Of a stretch of DNA of 64,000 nt, positions 44,401 through 52,854 are shown piece by piece. Each line of letters begins with the position of its first letter. Position 1 is the first letter of the stretch. Below the pieces are notes generated by a model that worked only from the letters and a program-made list of their open reading frames with translations, did not search any database and was not told where the DNA came from. Made by a program: the position numbers and the translations under genes. Origin of the DNA: QGON01 sp963691905 (GTDB lineage: Bacteria; Pseudomonadota; Gammaproteobacteria; Chromatiales; Chromatiaceae); NCBI GenBank assembly GCA_963691905.1, contig OY829894.1:1178001-1242000 (forward strand), read 5' to 3'.

Positions 44401-45315
44401 CGGCGAGATCGCGGTGGGGTGGTTGTGGGTCTCCACCTTCATGAGGATATGGATATCCTCTTCGCCGAAGCCGTAAACGTTGCTTTTGGCGTCAGGAATG
44501 AAGCGTTCGGCCCTTGGGCCGCTGATCACTGCAGCGTTGTCCTTGTAGGCAGAAAGAACATCTTCCGGCGCTTTCTCTGTGGTATTGCGGATCATCTTGA
44601 ACAGCGAAAGATCCTGCTGTTTGCCGTCGATGATCCAGTCGGCATTGAAGATCTTGTGACGGCAATGCTCCGAGTTGGCCTGGGCAAACATCATCAGCTC
44701 AACATCGGTGGGATTGCGGCCCAAGCCCTGAAAACTCTCCACCAGATAATCGATCTCATCATCCGACAACGCCAATCCAAGTTCCACGTTGGCCTGTTCC
44801 AGTGCCGGACAACCACCCCCGATCACATCAACACGGGTGAAAGGCTTGGGCTCTGCGTGGCTGAAGAGGCAATCGGCATCCCCCATCTCCAACAGCACCA
44901 CCTCGGTCATACGGTCGTGCAGCAGGACCATCGCCGTGTTGAGCTCATCATCGCTGAGGCTGTTCTCCCCGACACCCAGATAGTAGGCGATACCACGCTC
45001 GATCCGGACAACCTTCTCCAATCCACAGTGGTGCGCGATATCCGTCGCCTTGGTGGACCAAGGGGAGAGGGTGCCTGGGCGTGGCACCACCAGCAACAGA
45101 CTCCCTTCCGGCTCGTGCTCGGTCAAATGCGGGCCGTAGCGCAGGACGCGTTCGAGAACCTCCTGCTCGTTATCCGCAAGTGACTGATCCACCTCAGCAA
45201 AATGCATGTATTCCGCATAAACCGATACAGGTTTGCCAAGGCTGTTTTCCAGCCGTTGAGCCAGTTTATTCAGACGAGATTCGGAGAGCGCGGGTGCACC
45301 ACGGAGAATGAGCAT
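41428..45315 (-). CDS. purL: Phosphoribosylformylglycinamidine synthase (large single-chain type)
   Basis: A 1295-residue enzyme, the same length as E. coli PurL. It converts FGAR and glutamine to FGAM in purine synthesis. The N-terminal PurS-like part is followed by two AIRS-fold halves (KVETHNHPTAISPDPGAATG is the ATP/substrate signature) and a C-terminal glutaminase with the catalytic Cys in LGVCNGCQML and the His/Glu in MPHPERV. ATG 45315 gives the family start MLILRGAPALSE and has a GGAAAAGG site upstream; the frame also extends 35 codons further. It is transcribed alone. Confidence 0.96.
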   Translation of the reverse strand: MLILRGAPALSESRLNKLAQRLENSLGKPVSVYAEYMHFAEVDQSLADNEQEVLERVLRYGPHLTEHEPEGSLLLVVPRPGTLSPWSTKATDIAHHCGLEKVVRIERGIAYYLGVGENSLSDDELNTAMVLLHDRMTEVVLLEMGDADCLFSHAEPKPFTRVDVIGGGCPALEQANVELGLALSDDEIDYLVESFQGLGRNPTDVELMMFAQANSEHCRHKIFNADWIIDGKQQDLSLFKMIRNTTEKAPEDVLSAYKDNAAVISGPRAERFIPDAKSNVYGFGEEDIHILMKVETHNHPTAISPDPGAATGSGGEIRDEGATGKGSKPKAGLCGFSVSNLRIPGAEQPWETDHGKPDRIVSALDIMLEGPIGAASFNNEFGRPNICGYFRTYEERVSGPDGDELRGYHKPIMLAGGLGNIRGEHIEKTTFPGGSPLVVLGGPAMLIGLGGGAASSMASGTSAEDLDFASVQRSNPEMERRCQEVIDACWSRGSDNPILFIHDVGAGGLSNALPELVHDAGRGGRFELRTVPNDDPGMSPMEIWCNESQERYVMAVDVDRLDEFKAICERERCPYAVVGEAIDEEHLILGDAHFDNNPIDIPMPLLFGKAPRMLRDVHHRTFHKPELDFSDVDLKEAALRVLSLPTVANKTFLISIGDRTITGMVTRDQMVGPWQVPVADLAVTASGLMGHTGEAMALGERTPIALIDAPASGRMAVGEAITNIAAASIEKISDIKLSANWMAPAGHVGEDAKLYETVKAVGMELCPALGIAVPVGKDSMSMKTVWDEGGEKREVTAPLSLIITAFSPVSDVRHTLTPQLRTDLGDSDLILIDLGKGMNRLGASALAQVYKQMGHRGADLNDPDALKRFFSQIQELNRDGLLLAYHDRSDGGLFATLSEMAFAGRCGISIELNDLGDDDFAILFSEELGAVIQVRHNDTDDVLKRLHDAGLGHHSHVIGSLSESDRFDFLRNGKTVLEGGRKAFQQAWSETTRQMQALRDNPNCAQEEFDRIAADDPGMQVELSFDIDDDVAAPMIATGVRPPMAILREQGVNGQLEMAASFHRAGFECVDVHMSDVIEGRVSLEQFKGLVACGGFSYGDVLGAGEGWAKSILFNGRAREQFQRFFNREDTFSLGVCNGCQMLSNLHELIPGAEHWPHFVRNRSEQFEARFVTVEVVDSPSIMLQGMSGSRLPITVAHGEGRAEFRDAGHLSKAGELMALRYVENSGEVATTYPANPNGSPVGMGGLTTTDGRVTIMMPHPERVIRTVQHSWHPDGWGEDAPWLRLFRNARAWVG

Positions 45316-45670
45316 CGTCGGGCCTTTTCCTGCTTGTTGGGAGAAGGAGCAATGATACTCGAAAATGGGACAGGTAGCAGGATGAGCCATAACCGAAGGT
45401 CCAGTGGACCTTCGCAGCATGGCGAACGACCGTACAGGAAGTCCGGGCCGGGGTAAATTTAGAACTCAACGGTTTCGCCAGGGATGGCGAGGAAAGGAGA
45501 CAGCAAGGTTATTGCTGGGACGTTTTCGGCGTCAAGGAAGTTTCATCATTTTTCTGCACATGCCAACCTTCCAAAATAGCCCCCTCTCCGTTGGGGTGAA
45601 GGGGGGAACCGATCAGTGCTGCTTTATGTTTCTGGACTACAATATCCATCCGGCGCATTATTTACCGATA
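45316..45670. other. Intergenic region with a perfect short palindrome
   Basis: A 355-bp gap between divergent purL and the amidohydrolase. CGAAGGTCC (45394-45402) and GGACCTTCG (45406-45414) form a perfect nine-base inverted repeat around AGT, about 80 bp upstream of purL. A second, weaker pairing (CCCCCT with AGGGGG) lies near 45580-45608. No PurR-type operator is evident and no gene is supported; the frame reading out of the amidohydrolase has no recognisable content here. Confidence 0.5.
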
Positions 45671-46663
45671 ATGAAAACCGTCGATATCCATACTCATCTT
45701 CTCAACCCAAGCGTCCGCTTTGATCGCCCAATTGATCGATTTATCGTCCGTTTTTTCGCAAAAAAGCTAGGTGTCGAAGTCAAACGTTTAAAAGCAAACC
45801 CCTATTCAGTTTATTTGGAGTCGATGGCACGCGCTATCAATGAATCACAGCACCTTGAAAAAACCTGTCTTTTTGGCGTTGACAGCCGGGTCGATCACAA
45901 AGGCAGGGATATTCACCGCGACGAAACAGTCTGTGCCTCAACCGAGGATGTTCTCTCGGCAACTGCGCAATACCCGGATAGCTTTATCCCTTTCCTCTCG
46001 GTTAATCCAGATCGTCCGGATGCGTTGGATCTCATCGACGAGTATGTCGAACGTGGCTGCAAAGGAGCAAAGTTTCTACAGAACTACTGGGGAATCGACC
46101 TCAATAACGAACGCTTTCTTCCCTACTACGAAAAGCTTAAATCAAAAGATATCCCGCTGATCATACACATCGGTTGCGAATACACTGTTCAGTCTGACCC
46201 TGATTTTGAGCGGATCAACATGATTGAGCTACCTTTGAAATCCGGTGTGACGGTCATCGCCGCGCATATGGGGTTGGGACGGCCAAATTACAAATTGAGA
46301 TTTTGGCGGAACCTTTCAAGGAACCCTGATTTCTTTGACCGGGACTACTACACCCTACTGGAAAAACTGACTGTTTACGCTAATCTCTACGCTGATTTGT
46401 CTGCCATTTTAACGCCATTTAAAGCCCGATCTCTCAGACACATCTCACAGCAAACAATGACACATGAGAAGATTCTTTTTGGCACAGACTTTCCAGTGCC
46501 TTTTCCAATCGTCTTCAATACCTACGATCTGGACATTTCTACAAGACTCAGAATCAATGCTACGCAGAACCCGTTCGACCGCTACATTGAAGCTTTGTTT
46601 GAGTATTTCCCGGTAGGCAGCGCAATCTACAGCAATTACAAAAAGGTGCTTGGCGTCACATGA
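45671..46663 (+). CDS. Amidohydrolase-2 family protein
   Basis: A 330-residue TIM-barrel amidohydrolase. DIHTH at residues 5-9 gives the first metal ligands, IHIGCEYT and IAAHMGLG carry later histidines, and LFGTDFPVPF carries the catalytic Asp. Related members include decarboxylases such as ACMSD and unassigned hydrolases, and the substrate cannot be told. ATG 45671 is used because the family starts at the HxH strand; upstream codons of the same frame are non-homologous. Confidence 0.82.
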   Translation: MKTVDIHTHLLNPSVRFDRPIDRFIVRFFAKKLGVEVKRLKANPYSVYLESMARAINESQHLEKTCLFGVDSRVDHKGRDIHRDETVCASTEDVLSATAQYPDSFIPFLSVNPDRPDALDLIDEYVERGCKGAKFLQNYWGIDLNNERFLPYYEKLKSKDIPLIIHIGCEYTVQSDPDFERINMIELPLKSGVTVIAAHMGLGRPNYKLRFWRNLSRNPDFFDRDYYTLLEKLTVYANLYADLSAILTPFKARSLRHISQQTMTHEKILFGTDFPVPFPIVFNTYDLDISTRLRINATQNPFDRYIEALFEYFPVGSAIYSNYKKVLGVT

Positions 46664-46690
46664 CTCAATCACAATGGATCATTGTGAGCA

Positions 46691-46933
46691 TTAATGCTGG
46701 CACTCATTGAGTCTGTCGTTCACAGAAGGAAATAATGACAGGAGCAGTGTGACAAGCAAAACCACTGGACTTGCTAATATTGCTGCAAACCCCGCAAAGT
46801 GGAAAAAGAGAACAGGGAGTTCCAGCGGTGCTGAAAAAATCACCGTTGGCGAAACGAATACTATGCCCAGCAACAACAGGCCTATCGAAACAACTACCCC
46901 AGCGCGCAATGTCCCACATGAAAATATCGACAT
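46691..46933 (-). CDS. Small two-helix membrane protein, unknown
   Basis: An 80-residue protein with two strongly hydrophobic helices (about 10-32 and 42-68). GAGAGGT lies eight bases before the ATG, which supports translation. I recognise no family. It lies convergent to the amidohydrolase with a 27-base gap. The following 240 bases before motY hold only the terminator noted and nothing else I can identify. Confidence 0.5.
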   Translation of the reverse strand: MSIFSCGTLRAGVVVSIGLLLLGIVFVSPTVIFSAPLELPVLFFHFAGFAAILASPVVLLVTLLLSLFPSVNDRLNECQH

Positions 46934-47141
46934 GTCAACTACCTCTCATGACACGAAATTATATGATAAGTATATTAGTGTTTACTTATTATGAAGTCAA
47001 CAACAATACTACTATTTCGTACAAAACCGACCGAAAACAGATTCTGTATAGAGTTTATCGGCCGGGTGCGGACCGACTTGAACCGGGAAGAGAATTCAGT
47101 AATTAATATCCTGTTCGTTAAACGCCATATTGGATGTTCTT

Positions 47142-47166
47142 AAAAGCTGACAGACAGCCAGCTTTT
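47142..47166 (-). terminator. Bidirectional-looking terminator after motY
   Basis: AAAAGCTG (47142-47149) pairs with CAGCTTTT (47159-47166); read on the minus strand the stem ends in a U-run, eight bases after the motY stop. The symmetric A and T ends would also permit termination on the plus strand. Confidence 0.7.
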
Positions 47167-47173
47167 TCCAACC

Positions 47174-48043
47174 TCATTTATCCAATTCGATATCAGCCCG
47201 TCTGTTTGCAGCTCTTGCCTGCTCTGTACGGCCGCGCACTTTGGGCCTTGATTCGCCATAGTGATATTTGATAAGCAAATTACTCTCCACACCACTCGCC
47301 AGCAGGTAATCGGAAACACTTTTCGAGCGGCGCTCCGACAGTCTCAGATTATATTTTGTCGAGCCTTGATCATCCGCATGACCAAAGATCTTTATGCGTT
47401 TTATCTCCTTATCCTCCTTCACAAACTCTGCGAGTTTTCTAATGACCATACGGGAATCCTCATTCAGTTCATGAATATCCAGAGGAAAAAGGATTTCAGT
47501 AATTCGATAGTCGGCGAAACCTTTTGTGGATAGTTGCTTCAGGCATTTCCTAAAATCCTGATATGGCGCCTGAAAATAGACCGGTGAAAGCTGTAGATGC
47601 ACACGTTTGCGCGCATCATCCCAGTCGGAAAAATCGATACTGGAAAGCATGCCTCGATCAAGTGAGGCCAATATTCTGGTTGCCTGTTTGCGTTTGAGCA
47701 GGAGTGGGCGCAATCCTTTGTTCAGCGTTACAGATTCGACCAACAGATCCGGTTCATCATAGACCCAGGTTGGCGAGGCTTCCCGCAACTCAGCGTCGAC
47801 AGCAGATGGAGTCGGCTGAAAGCTGTCGATATGAAAGGAAAGCGTCTGACCCGCGCGCCGCAAAAAATAAGCGGTGCCAAATCCGGGAATCTCATGGCGC
47901 AGCTCACACTTCACCTTGGTACCGCTGAAATGCCACTCAGAGTTATGTTCGTCGGCTACGTAGGTTTCATCGCTGAACGGCAATGCAACAGCATTTATCG
48001 GCCACGCCAATAGTAAGATCAGAATTCCCGGCCAATTTCTCAT
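47174..48043 (-). CDS. motY: MotY-like flagellar stator-associated protein
   Basis: A 289-residue exported protein: signal peptide (about 1-20), an N-terminal MotY-type beta domain (about 25-150), and a C-terminal OmpA/MotB peptidoglycan-binding domain (about 180-285) with IFGHADDQGSTKYNLRLSER. In Vibrio and Pseudomonas MotY forms the T-ring that holds stator units. The overall length and two-domain layout match. No other flagellar gene is present here, so it is unlinked, as is common for motY. Confidence 0.85.
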   Translation of the reverse strand: MRNWPGILILLLAWPINAVALPFSDETYVADEHNSEWHFSGTKVKCELRHEIPGFGTAYFLRRAGQTLSFHIDSFQPTPSAVDAELREASPTWVYDEPDLLVESVTLNKGLRPLLLKRKQATRILASLDRGMLSSIDFSDWDDARKRVHLQLSPVYFQAPYQDFRKCLKQLSTKGFADYRITEILFPLDIHELNEDSRMVIRKLAEFVKEDKEIKRIKIFGHADDQGSTKYNLRLSERRSKSVSDYLLASGVESNLLIKYHYGESRPKVRGRTEQARAANRRADIELDK

Positions 48044-48152
48044 TTGGATTTAGGCACCTCATATTGCACGATATTCATAGGCGTGAAGCATATCGGCTAA
48101 TATTCAGAATTCTTTAAACGAGAAGGCAGCGTCCATGAACAAGACTGACGTA

Positions 48153-48209
48153 GTAGGGTGCGCCGTGCGCACCAGAATAAGCAATCATAGTGCGCACGGC
48201 GCACCCTAC
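48153..48209. repeat. Palindromic repeat, family B copy 2
   Basis: The arm at 48153-48173 (GTAGGGTGCGCCGTGCGCAC + C) and its inverse at 48190-48209 are perfectly complementary across 20 bases, with a 16-base loop. It lies in the 213-bp gap between motY and the hemerythrin gene, which holds no other feature I can support. Confidence 0.85.
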
Positions 48210-48256
48210 GCTCTTGGATTTACAGCGGCGTTTGGACGAACACCAATTAGTAAAAA

Positions 48257-48808
48257 TCACTCATTGCCATGATCTGAAAGAAATTCGATAAGGCCACGAA
48301 ACCGCGCAAAATCTTCCCGACTGAACAACTCATCTTCACCAAGAGGAACCTCAGCCAAAAGACTTTCCCAATCCTCTGCAGCCAAACACTTCTCCAACAG
48401 CGGGAAGACCTCCTGCTCTTCCTGGTCGATATGTTGCCGCTGAAGGGCAACAAACTCACGCCCGCGGACTTCTACCTCTTCCCGTGGCATCACCTCGCCC
48501 TGGATCACCCCCTCCAGGGTCTCCCTGAAACGGTGAGTCAATGCCTCCAGATCACGGTGCTGATCACCAATCCGCTCAAACAGCTCCCCATCTTCAGGGC
48601 ATCTGCTCTTTGCAACCTGAAATATCAGGTCTTCAGTGGGATGATGAACCTGCTCAGCATAGTGTTCAATGAAGTCCAGCAGTTCGATCTTGAGATCAAA
48701 ATTCGATTCACGGCCGGCAAAAAAAGCGTCCAGCTGACTGCTCAATAGATCAAGCAGACGACTCAATATGGCGTGATCGCGATGCAATCGTTCCAAAAGC
48801 GTACTCAT
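48257..48808 (-). CDS. Hemerythrin-like (HHE) domain protein
   Basis: A 183-residue four-helix protein of the HHE family. Metal-ligand candidates are His in LHRDHAILSRLL, HYAEQVHHPTEDLIF, DQHRDLEALTHRF and QRQHIDQEEQEVFPLL. Such proteins bind a di-iron centre and respond to oxygen or nitric oxide. ATG 48808 overlaps the channel stop (ATGA) and has AAAGGAGAG upstream; this decides the start over longer forms of the frame. It is the last gene of a five-gene operon. Confidence 0.88.
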   Translation of the reverse strand: MSTLLERLHRDHAILSRLLDLLSSQLDAFFAGRESNFDLKIELLDFIEHYAEQVHHPTEDLIFQVAKSRCPEDGELFERIGDQHRDLEALTHRFRETLEGVIQGEVMPREEVEVRGREFVALQRQHIDQEEQEVFPLLEKCLAAEDWESLLAEVPLGEDELFSREDFARFRGLIEFLSDHGNE

Positions 48809-50508
48809 GCCCTCTCCTTTCTTTTCAACCAGCGCCACAACAGACCCTGAGGACGAGCCTCTCCTGTCAGTATATAGCTCAATGCGTGTTCGTTTTGCAG
48901 AGTCCACTCCATCCGATTTGCAGCCGAGTGTGACCCGCAAAACAGAATCCGGTCATTCTGATGCAGCATTTCATCCATTTCCGGGAGCAGCACCCGTTCA
49001 TTATTTCTCAACATCATCAAAGGTATACACTGAAGTAATTTTGAGCGATTCCGAGGGTCCGTCACCACATCCCGAAGCCTTACCGCTTTCCCCTCCAGGA
49101 CAGACTGGCAGATGGCGTGGGTAGTCTCCTCAGAAAGCTCCACTTCCCATATGTCCGGCGCATGAGAGGTCACCAGTGCCGCAATGCGGCTAACCAGTTC
49201 ACAGGCCCACTCATCATCCTGATACAGAACAAGCTGCAGAAACTCATGCAGCATTGGGGTTCCAAGTAATACACGGATGCGGTTCGCCACTATGGCACTG
49301 GGGTGCATCACCATATCGGCATGCAGCGCTTCGATGATTGCGTCGTTATCCTGCCGGTTCTGCCGCATAATCACGAACAGATCCGGGTTGAGCTTACGTG
49401 CCGTCATGATAATCGAGAGATTGTTGGCATCATGGTCAGTACCGGCAATCAGTCCCACGGCACGCTGAATATCGGCCTCCTGCAAGGTCTCTGCTTCAGT
49501 ACCACGACCCGCGACACAGTGCTCTTTTGGCAGTCCGGTTTTCTCCGGCTCCGCCTCGACAATAACGAGCTCCAGCCCCTCCTTGCGCAACTGGTCATAC
49601 ACAGCCTTGCCAAAACGACCAAATCCGCATATCACCCACAAGCCATCACTTGGAGGATAGATAGGATCTCTGAGCTCACTCTCTTCCCTGCCTGTCAACC
49701 ACTCCTGCAACAGGTTGAGACAAGGCGCCTGCAGTGCGGTGGCGAGATGAACAGCAAAGGTATCGAAAGGATCGATGATGTAGTCGGTGCCGAAAGAGGC
49801 CATGTTGGCTTCAATATCGTGGGAATCCGCGCGGCAAATCACTTTTATATCCGGGTGTAACAGTTTTGCGGTGATGGCTACCTTCAGATTAGCATCGTTG
49901 GAGTCGGTCAGGGCGACCACCCCGGAGCAGAGCGCATGCTTCAAACCTGCTTCCATCAGATGTATCGGCATGCGGGCATCGGCACACAGTGCCGGCACAT
50001 ACTGCCGCAGATTTTCCAGTTTAAGCAGATTGACCCGATCCTGAAGTATATCGATGGCCACAGCATGCTGATCGCGGTCGGTGAGCGCCTGGATCAGTGC
50101 ACTGCCGGTCTCACCATAACCGCAGATCAAATAGAATTTTTCGCGGATTCGTTTGATCTGTCCCGTAAAACGACGTTCAGTCAAAGCCCGTTGGAAGGTG
50201 GGATCCTGAAACAGCGTCAGCAAGGTACCAATGGAGTAGAGCCAGACAACAACGGTAAAAAAGATGGAGAATGTCACCCAGAGGCGCTGGGCATTGGTGA
50301 ACTCAAATGGAATCTCCCCAAAACCGATGGTGCTGGCCATGAAGCTGACAAAGTAGAAGGCATGAAAAAAATCCATGCGCCAGGGATTGCCATCTGCATC
50401 CTGCCCTGGGATCAGCACCAGTCCCAGCACTGCGATGGCATAGGTGAGGATCAGGGCCAGCAACGGCGCCCGCATGCGCCGGAAGATCAGAAAGATGATA
50501 TTTTGCAT
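48805..50508 (-). CDS. Two-RCK potassium-channel-like protein
   Basis: A 567-residue ion-channel protein. Two helices (about 14-35 and 75-100) flank a pore loop with filter STIGFGE (about 59-65), a variant of the TVGYG potassium filter. Two TrkA-N/RCK Rossmann domains follow (about 125-260, starting ICGYGETG, and 290-420, starting ICGFGRFG), then a TrkA-C-like end. Both Rossmann motifs are intact and could bind NAD or nucleotides. It begins 13 bases after the preceding small membrane gene. Confidence 0.88.
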   Translation of the reverse strand: MQNIIFLIFRRMRAPLLALILTYAIAVLGLVLIPGQDADGNPWRMDFFHAFYFVSFMASTIGFGEIPFEFTNAQRLWVTFSIFFTVVVWLYSIGTLLTLFQDPTFQRALTERRFTGQIKRIREKFYLICGYGETGSALIQALTDRDQHAVAIDILQDRVNLLKLENLRQYVPALCADARMPIHLMEAGLKHALCSGVVALTDSNDANLKVAITAKLLHPDIKVICRADSHDIEANMASFGTDYIIDPFDTFAVHLATALQAPCLNLLQEWLTGREESELRDPIYPPSDGLWVICGFGRFGKAVYDQLRKEGLELVIVEAEPEKTGLPKEHCVAGRGTEAETLQEADIQRAVGLIAGTDHDANNLSIIMTARKLNPDLFVIMRQNRQDNDAIIEALHADMVMHPSAIVANRIRVLLGTPMLHEFLQLVLYQDDEWACELVSRIAALVTSHAPDIWEVELSEETTHAICQSVLEGKAVRLRDVVTDPRNRSKLLQCIPLMMLRNNERVLLPEMDEMLHQNDRILFCGSHSAANRMEWTLQNEHALSYILTGEARPQGLLWRWLKRKERA

Positions 50509-50521
50509 GACGGATTAGCCG

Positions 50522-50905
50522 TCAGCGTCGCAACATGACCGTTTCGATCACCAGCAGCACAACAGAGACCACATTGGCCAACATGGCGCCACCGGAAAGG
50601 GAGACGATACTGGCGGTTACCACCGGCGTAAGTCCGATTGTTGTAATCTGCTCCGCCACAGTCCAAACCAGGGCGGCGGCAAAAAGCTGCAGCAGCGCCA
50701 CCAGGCTGGTGGCAAGCAGCACTGCCCCCATCTGCGTCCGGTCACCGAATTTCAGCACGGTGGCGACCAGGTTCACAACGATCACCGCGAACAACTCGTA
50801 CACATGATGGTGATCCGGGTTATCCAGGTCACCGACAAAAAAACCAAAGTTGAGGGTCAAGGCCAAAACAATGAAGAAACCGAAAAGGACTTTTTCAGGG
50901 TTCAC
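50522..50905 (-). CDS. Small polytopic membrane protein beside the channel
   Basis: A 127-residue protein with four hydrophobic segments (about 6-26, 38-52, 62-85, 98-125) and a His cluster NPDHHHVYE. It belongs to a family that accompanies RCK channels in several proteobacteria, but its function is unknown to me. The GTG start is supported by AAGGAG seven bases upstream. It probably works with the channel. Confidence 0.75.
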   Translation of the reverse strand: MNPEKVLFGFFIVLALTLNFGFFVGDLDNPDHHHVYELFAVIVVNLVATVLKFGDRTQMGAVLLATSLVALLQLFAAALVWTVAEQITTIGLTPVVTASIVSLSGGAMLANVVSVVLLVIETVMLRR

Positions 50906-50955
50906 GCAATGTCTCCTTTGTCATCTGGGTATTTCATGCTCAATGAGTCCAATGC

Positions 50956-51726
50956 TTATTGATTGATTCGTTGCACCGTCAGTTCGAGCTTTGTCCCGAT
51001 GGGCGGCGCACGTTCAGCGTCGATGAAGACGAAACCCCACTGCTCCAATCCGAGACCCAAGCGATGCTCGATAATACTTGCGGGATCATGAACCACACCG
51101 ATCAGCGTACCGTTCATCTGAGCAAAATAACGGTCTCCTTCGATGAAGGTGGAACCGGTGTAGCTCCATACCTGCTTTTTATCATCCTTGGGCGCTTCAC
51201 CGCGCAACTTAACGAGATCGAGCAAATCGACTTCAACCCGCTTACCCTTCTCTTCCCAACTGACACGAATATCCACAGCATCACCCTCTACCGGTTTGGT
51301 ATCGAAGTGATATTCAGGTAGTCGGACACCTTTGGCATCCAGGCCAATCAGGATACATGCCAGATTAAACTCAAAGGCATTGGCATCCAATTCAAGCACG
51401 CTCTCATAGGATTTGAAGCCGCCCTTCATCACTGCCATATATTCTATCGGTCCACCCTCTTCATAATAGAGCATGGCACCCGGGAGGCTGAAACGCCCTG
51501 CTTTCTTGTCCAACTGAATGTTGCCGATACGGTACTTGCCCCCACCAAGATCCTCGACCCGGGGTTTCTCTTTCATCAAACCGTCATCCATTTCACCGAT
51601 TTGAGGCGGCATCACGGTCTGCCCCGCATCAGGCGTTTTGACTTCCGCCAAAATCACGCTGGAAAAGACAAACAGGCCAAGTACAAAAAAGGCTACTGCC
51701 GTAATTTGGATTCGATTCCCAGACAT
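50956..51726 (-). CDS. YdjY-domain exported protein
   Basis: A 256-residue protein with an N-terminal signal/anchor (about 8-28) and a YdjY-type domain (about 55-250); LEWNLACILIGLDAKGV-like text (here FEFNLACILIGLDAKGV) is its hallmark. The role is unknown. ATG 51726 is chosen because GGGAGAG ends three bases upstream; an ATG five codons earlier overlaps the methyltransferase stop (ATGA) and is a fair alternative. Confidence 0.75.
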   Translation of the reverse strand: MSGNRIQITAVAFFVLGLFVFSSVILAEVKTPDAGQTVMPPQIGEMDDGLMKEKPRVEDLGGGKYRIGNIQLDKKAGRFSLPGAMLYYEEGGPIEYMAVMKGGFKSYESVLELDANAFEFNLACILIGLDAKGVRLPEYHFDTKPVEGDAVDIRVSWEEKGKRVEVDLLDLVKLRGEAPKDDKKQVWSYTGSTFIEGDRYFAQMNGTLIGVVHDPASIIEHRLGLGLEQWGFVFIDAERAPPIGTKLELTVQRINQ

Positions 51727-51737
51727 ATTCTCTCCCT

Positions 51738-52757
51738 TCATGGTTTGATTCCCGTTACGATCCGATGAGGCATTGGTGGTGGAAAGGGACTCTTCTCTAT
51801 ATTAGTAAAACCCTGCTGCTTCATCCAATCCGCCACGTCGGCATCCGCATGCACACCACCATCCTCTGCTGTCAGCAACATGTTGAGACCGAACAGAGTG
51901 GCAAACAGGGGGCTGTTCCCGCCTGCATCGGTAAACACATCGTTCACCACCAGCATGCCTCCCGGATCAAGGGCATCAAAGGCCCTTTGAATGAAGCCAC
52001 GGCAGGTCTGTTCGCTCTCACGATGAAAAACACCAGAGATCAATACCACATCGTTACCCACTGGAAAAGCATCCTGCATGTAATCCAGCGGCTCTGTTTT
52101 GACTCGCTCAGACATTCCCATGGATTCAACGATCTCGACCGCTATCGCCACCACATCAGGCAAGTCCAATACGCTGGAGTGCAGCGTCGGATTTTTTTGC
52201 GCAAACAGCGCCGAATAGGTACCCGGTCCACCACCCACATCGATCATGCGGATCCTCCCTGATAGATCGACCAATTCGACCATAACCTTTCCGATACCCA
52301 GTGCCCGATCATGCATACCGTAGACAAAGTCACGGGTCTGCGCCTTGTCGTTGCCGGTATAGGTCTCAGGGGGCATCGGCGGTCTGTCCTCTTTCAACGC
52401 CTGTTCAAGGTTGCCCCAGGTAGTATAGAGATTGTCGCTGTAACGGAGTGCATTGCCCAGATAGGCCTGGCTTCCGGAGGTAAGAAAGGTTTGACTCAAG
52501 GGCGTATTGGTAAAACTGTTTTCCCGCTCATCAACGAGATCCAATCCGACGCAGGCTTTGAGGAACAGCCTCGTCGGTCTCGGCTGAGTACCCAGCGCGA
52601 CAGTGATCTCCTGTAACGTTTTCGCACCATCCGAGAGTAGATCGAACAGCCCCATTCTGTTGGCGGTAAGCAGGGTCTGCGAATCCCAATAGGCGGTCGA
52701 CAACTGCATCAAGGGTGCGGGACTCAAACCCTGCATGTTTGTTTTGGACTGACTCAC
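51738..52757 (-). CDS. SAM-dependent O-methyltransferase-like protein
   Basis: A 339-residue methyltransferase of the acetylserotonin/hydroxyneurosporene type: an N-terminal dimerisation helix bundle (about 15-100) and a catalytic domain with the SAM loop IDVGGGPGTYSALFA (about 170). The GTG start at 52757 is supported by AAGGAG six bases before it; a longer ATG form lacks a site. It opens the five-gene operon. The substrate is unknown; carotenoid/bacteriochlorophyll and quinone-type substrates are known for relatives. Confidence 0.8.
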   Translation of the reverse strand: MSQSKTNMQGLSPAPLMQLSTAYWDSQTLLTANRMGLFDLLSDGAKTLQEITVALGTQPRPTRLFLKACVGLDLVDERENSFTNTPLSQTFLTSGSQAYLGNALRYSDNLYTTWGNLEQALKEDRPPMPPETYTGNDKAQTRDFVYGMHDRALGIGKVMVELVDLSGRIRMIDVGGGPGTYSALFAQKNPTLHSSVLDLPDVVAIAVEIVESMGMSERVKTEPLDYMQDAFPVGNDVVLISGVFHRESEQTCRGFIQRAFDALDPGGMLVVNDVFTDAGGNSPLFATLFGLNMLLTAEDGGVHADADVADWMKQQGFTNIEKSPFPPPMPHRIVTGIKP

Positions 52758-52854
52758 TCCATTCTCCTTGTAGTGGTGTTTACAGGATTTTTCCATCTGT
52801 CAGATTCTAACCCAATCCGCTAGACTGAAGTAATTTTCAACCATTCACAAATCC

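Noticed and set aside
45404..45670. An N-terminal extension of the amidohydrolase
   Set aside because: The 89 extra codons have no similarity to the family and overlap the purL upstream region; the HxH strand starts right after ATG 45671.
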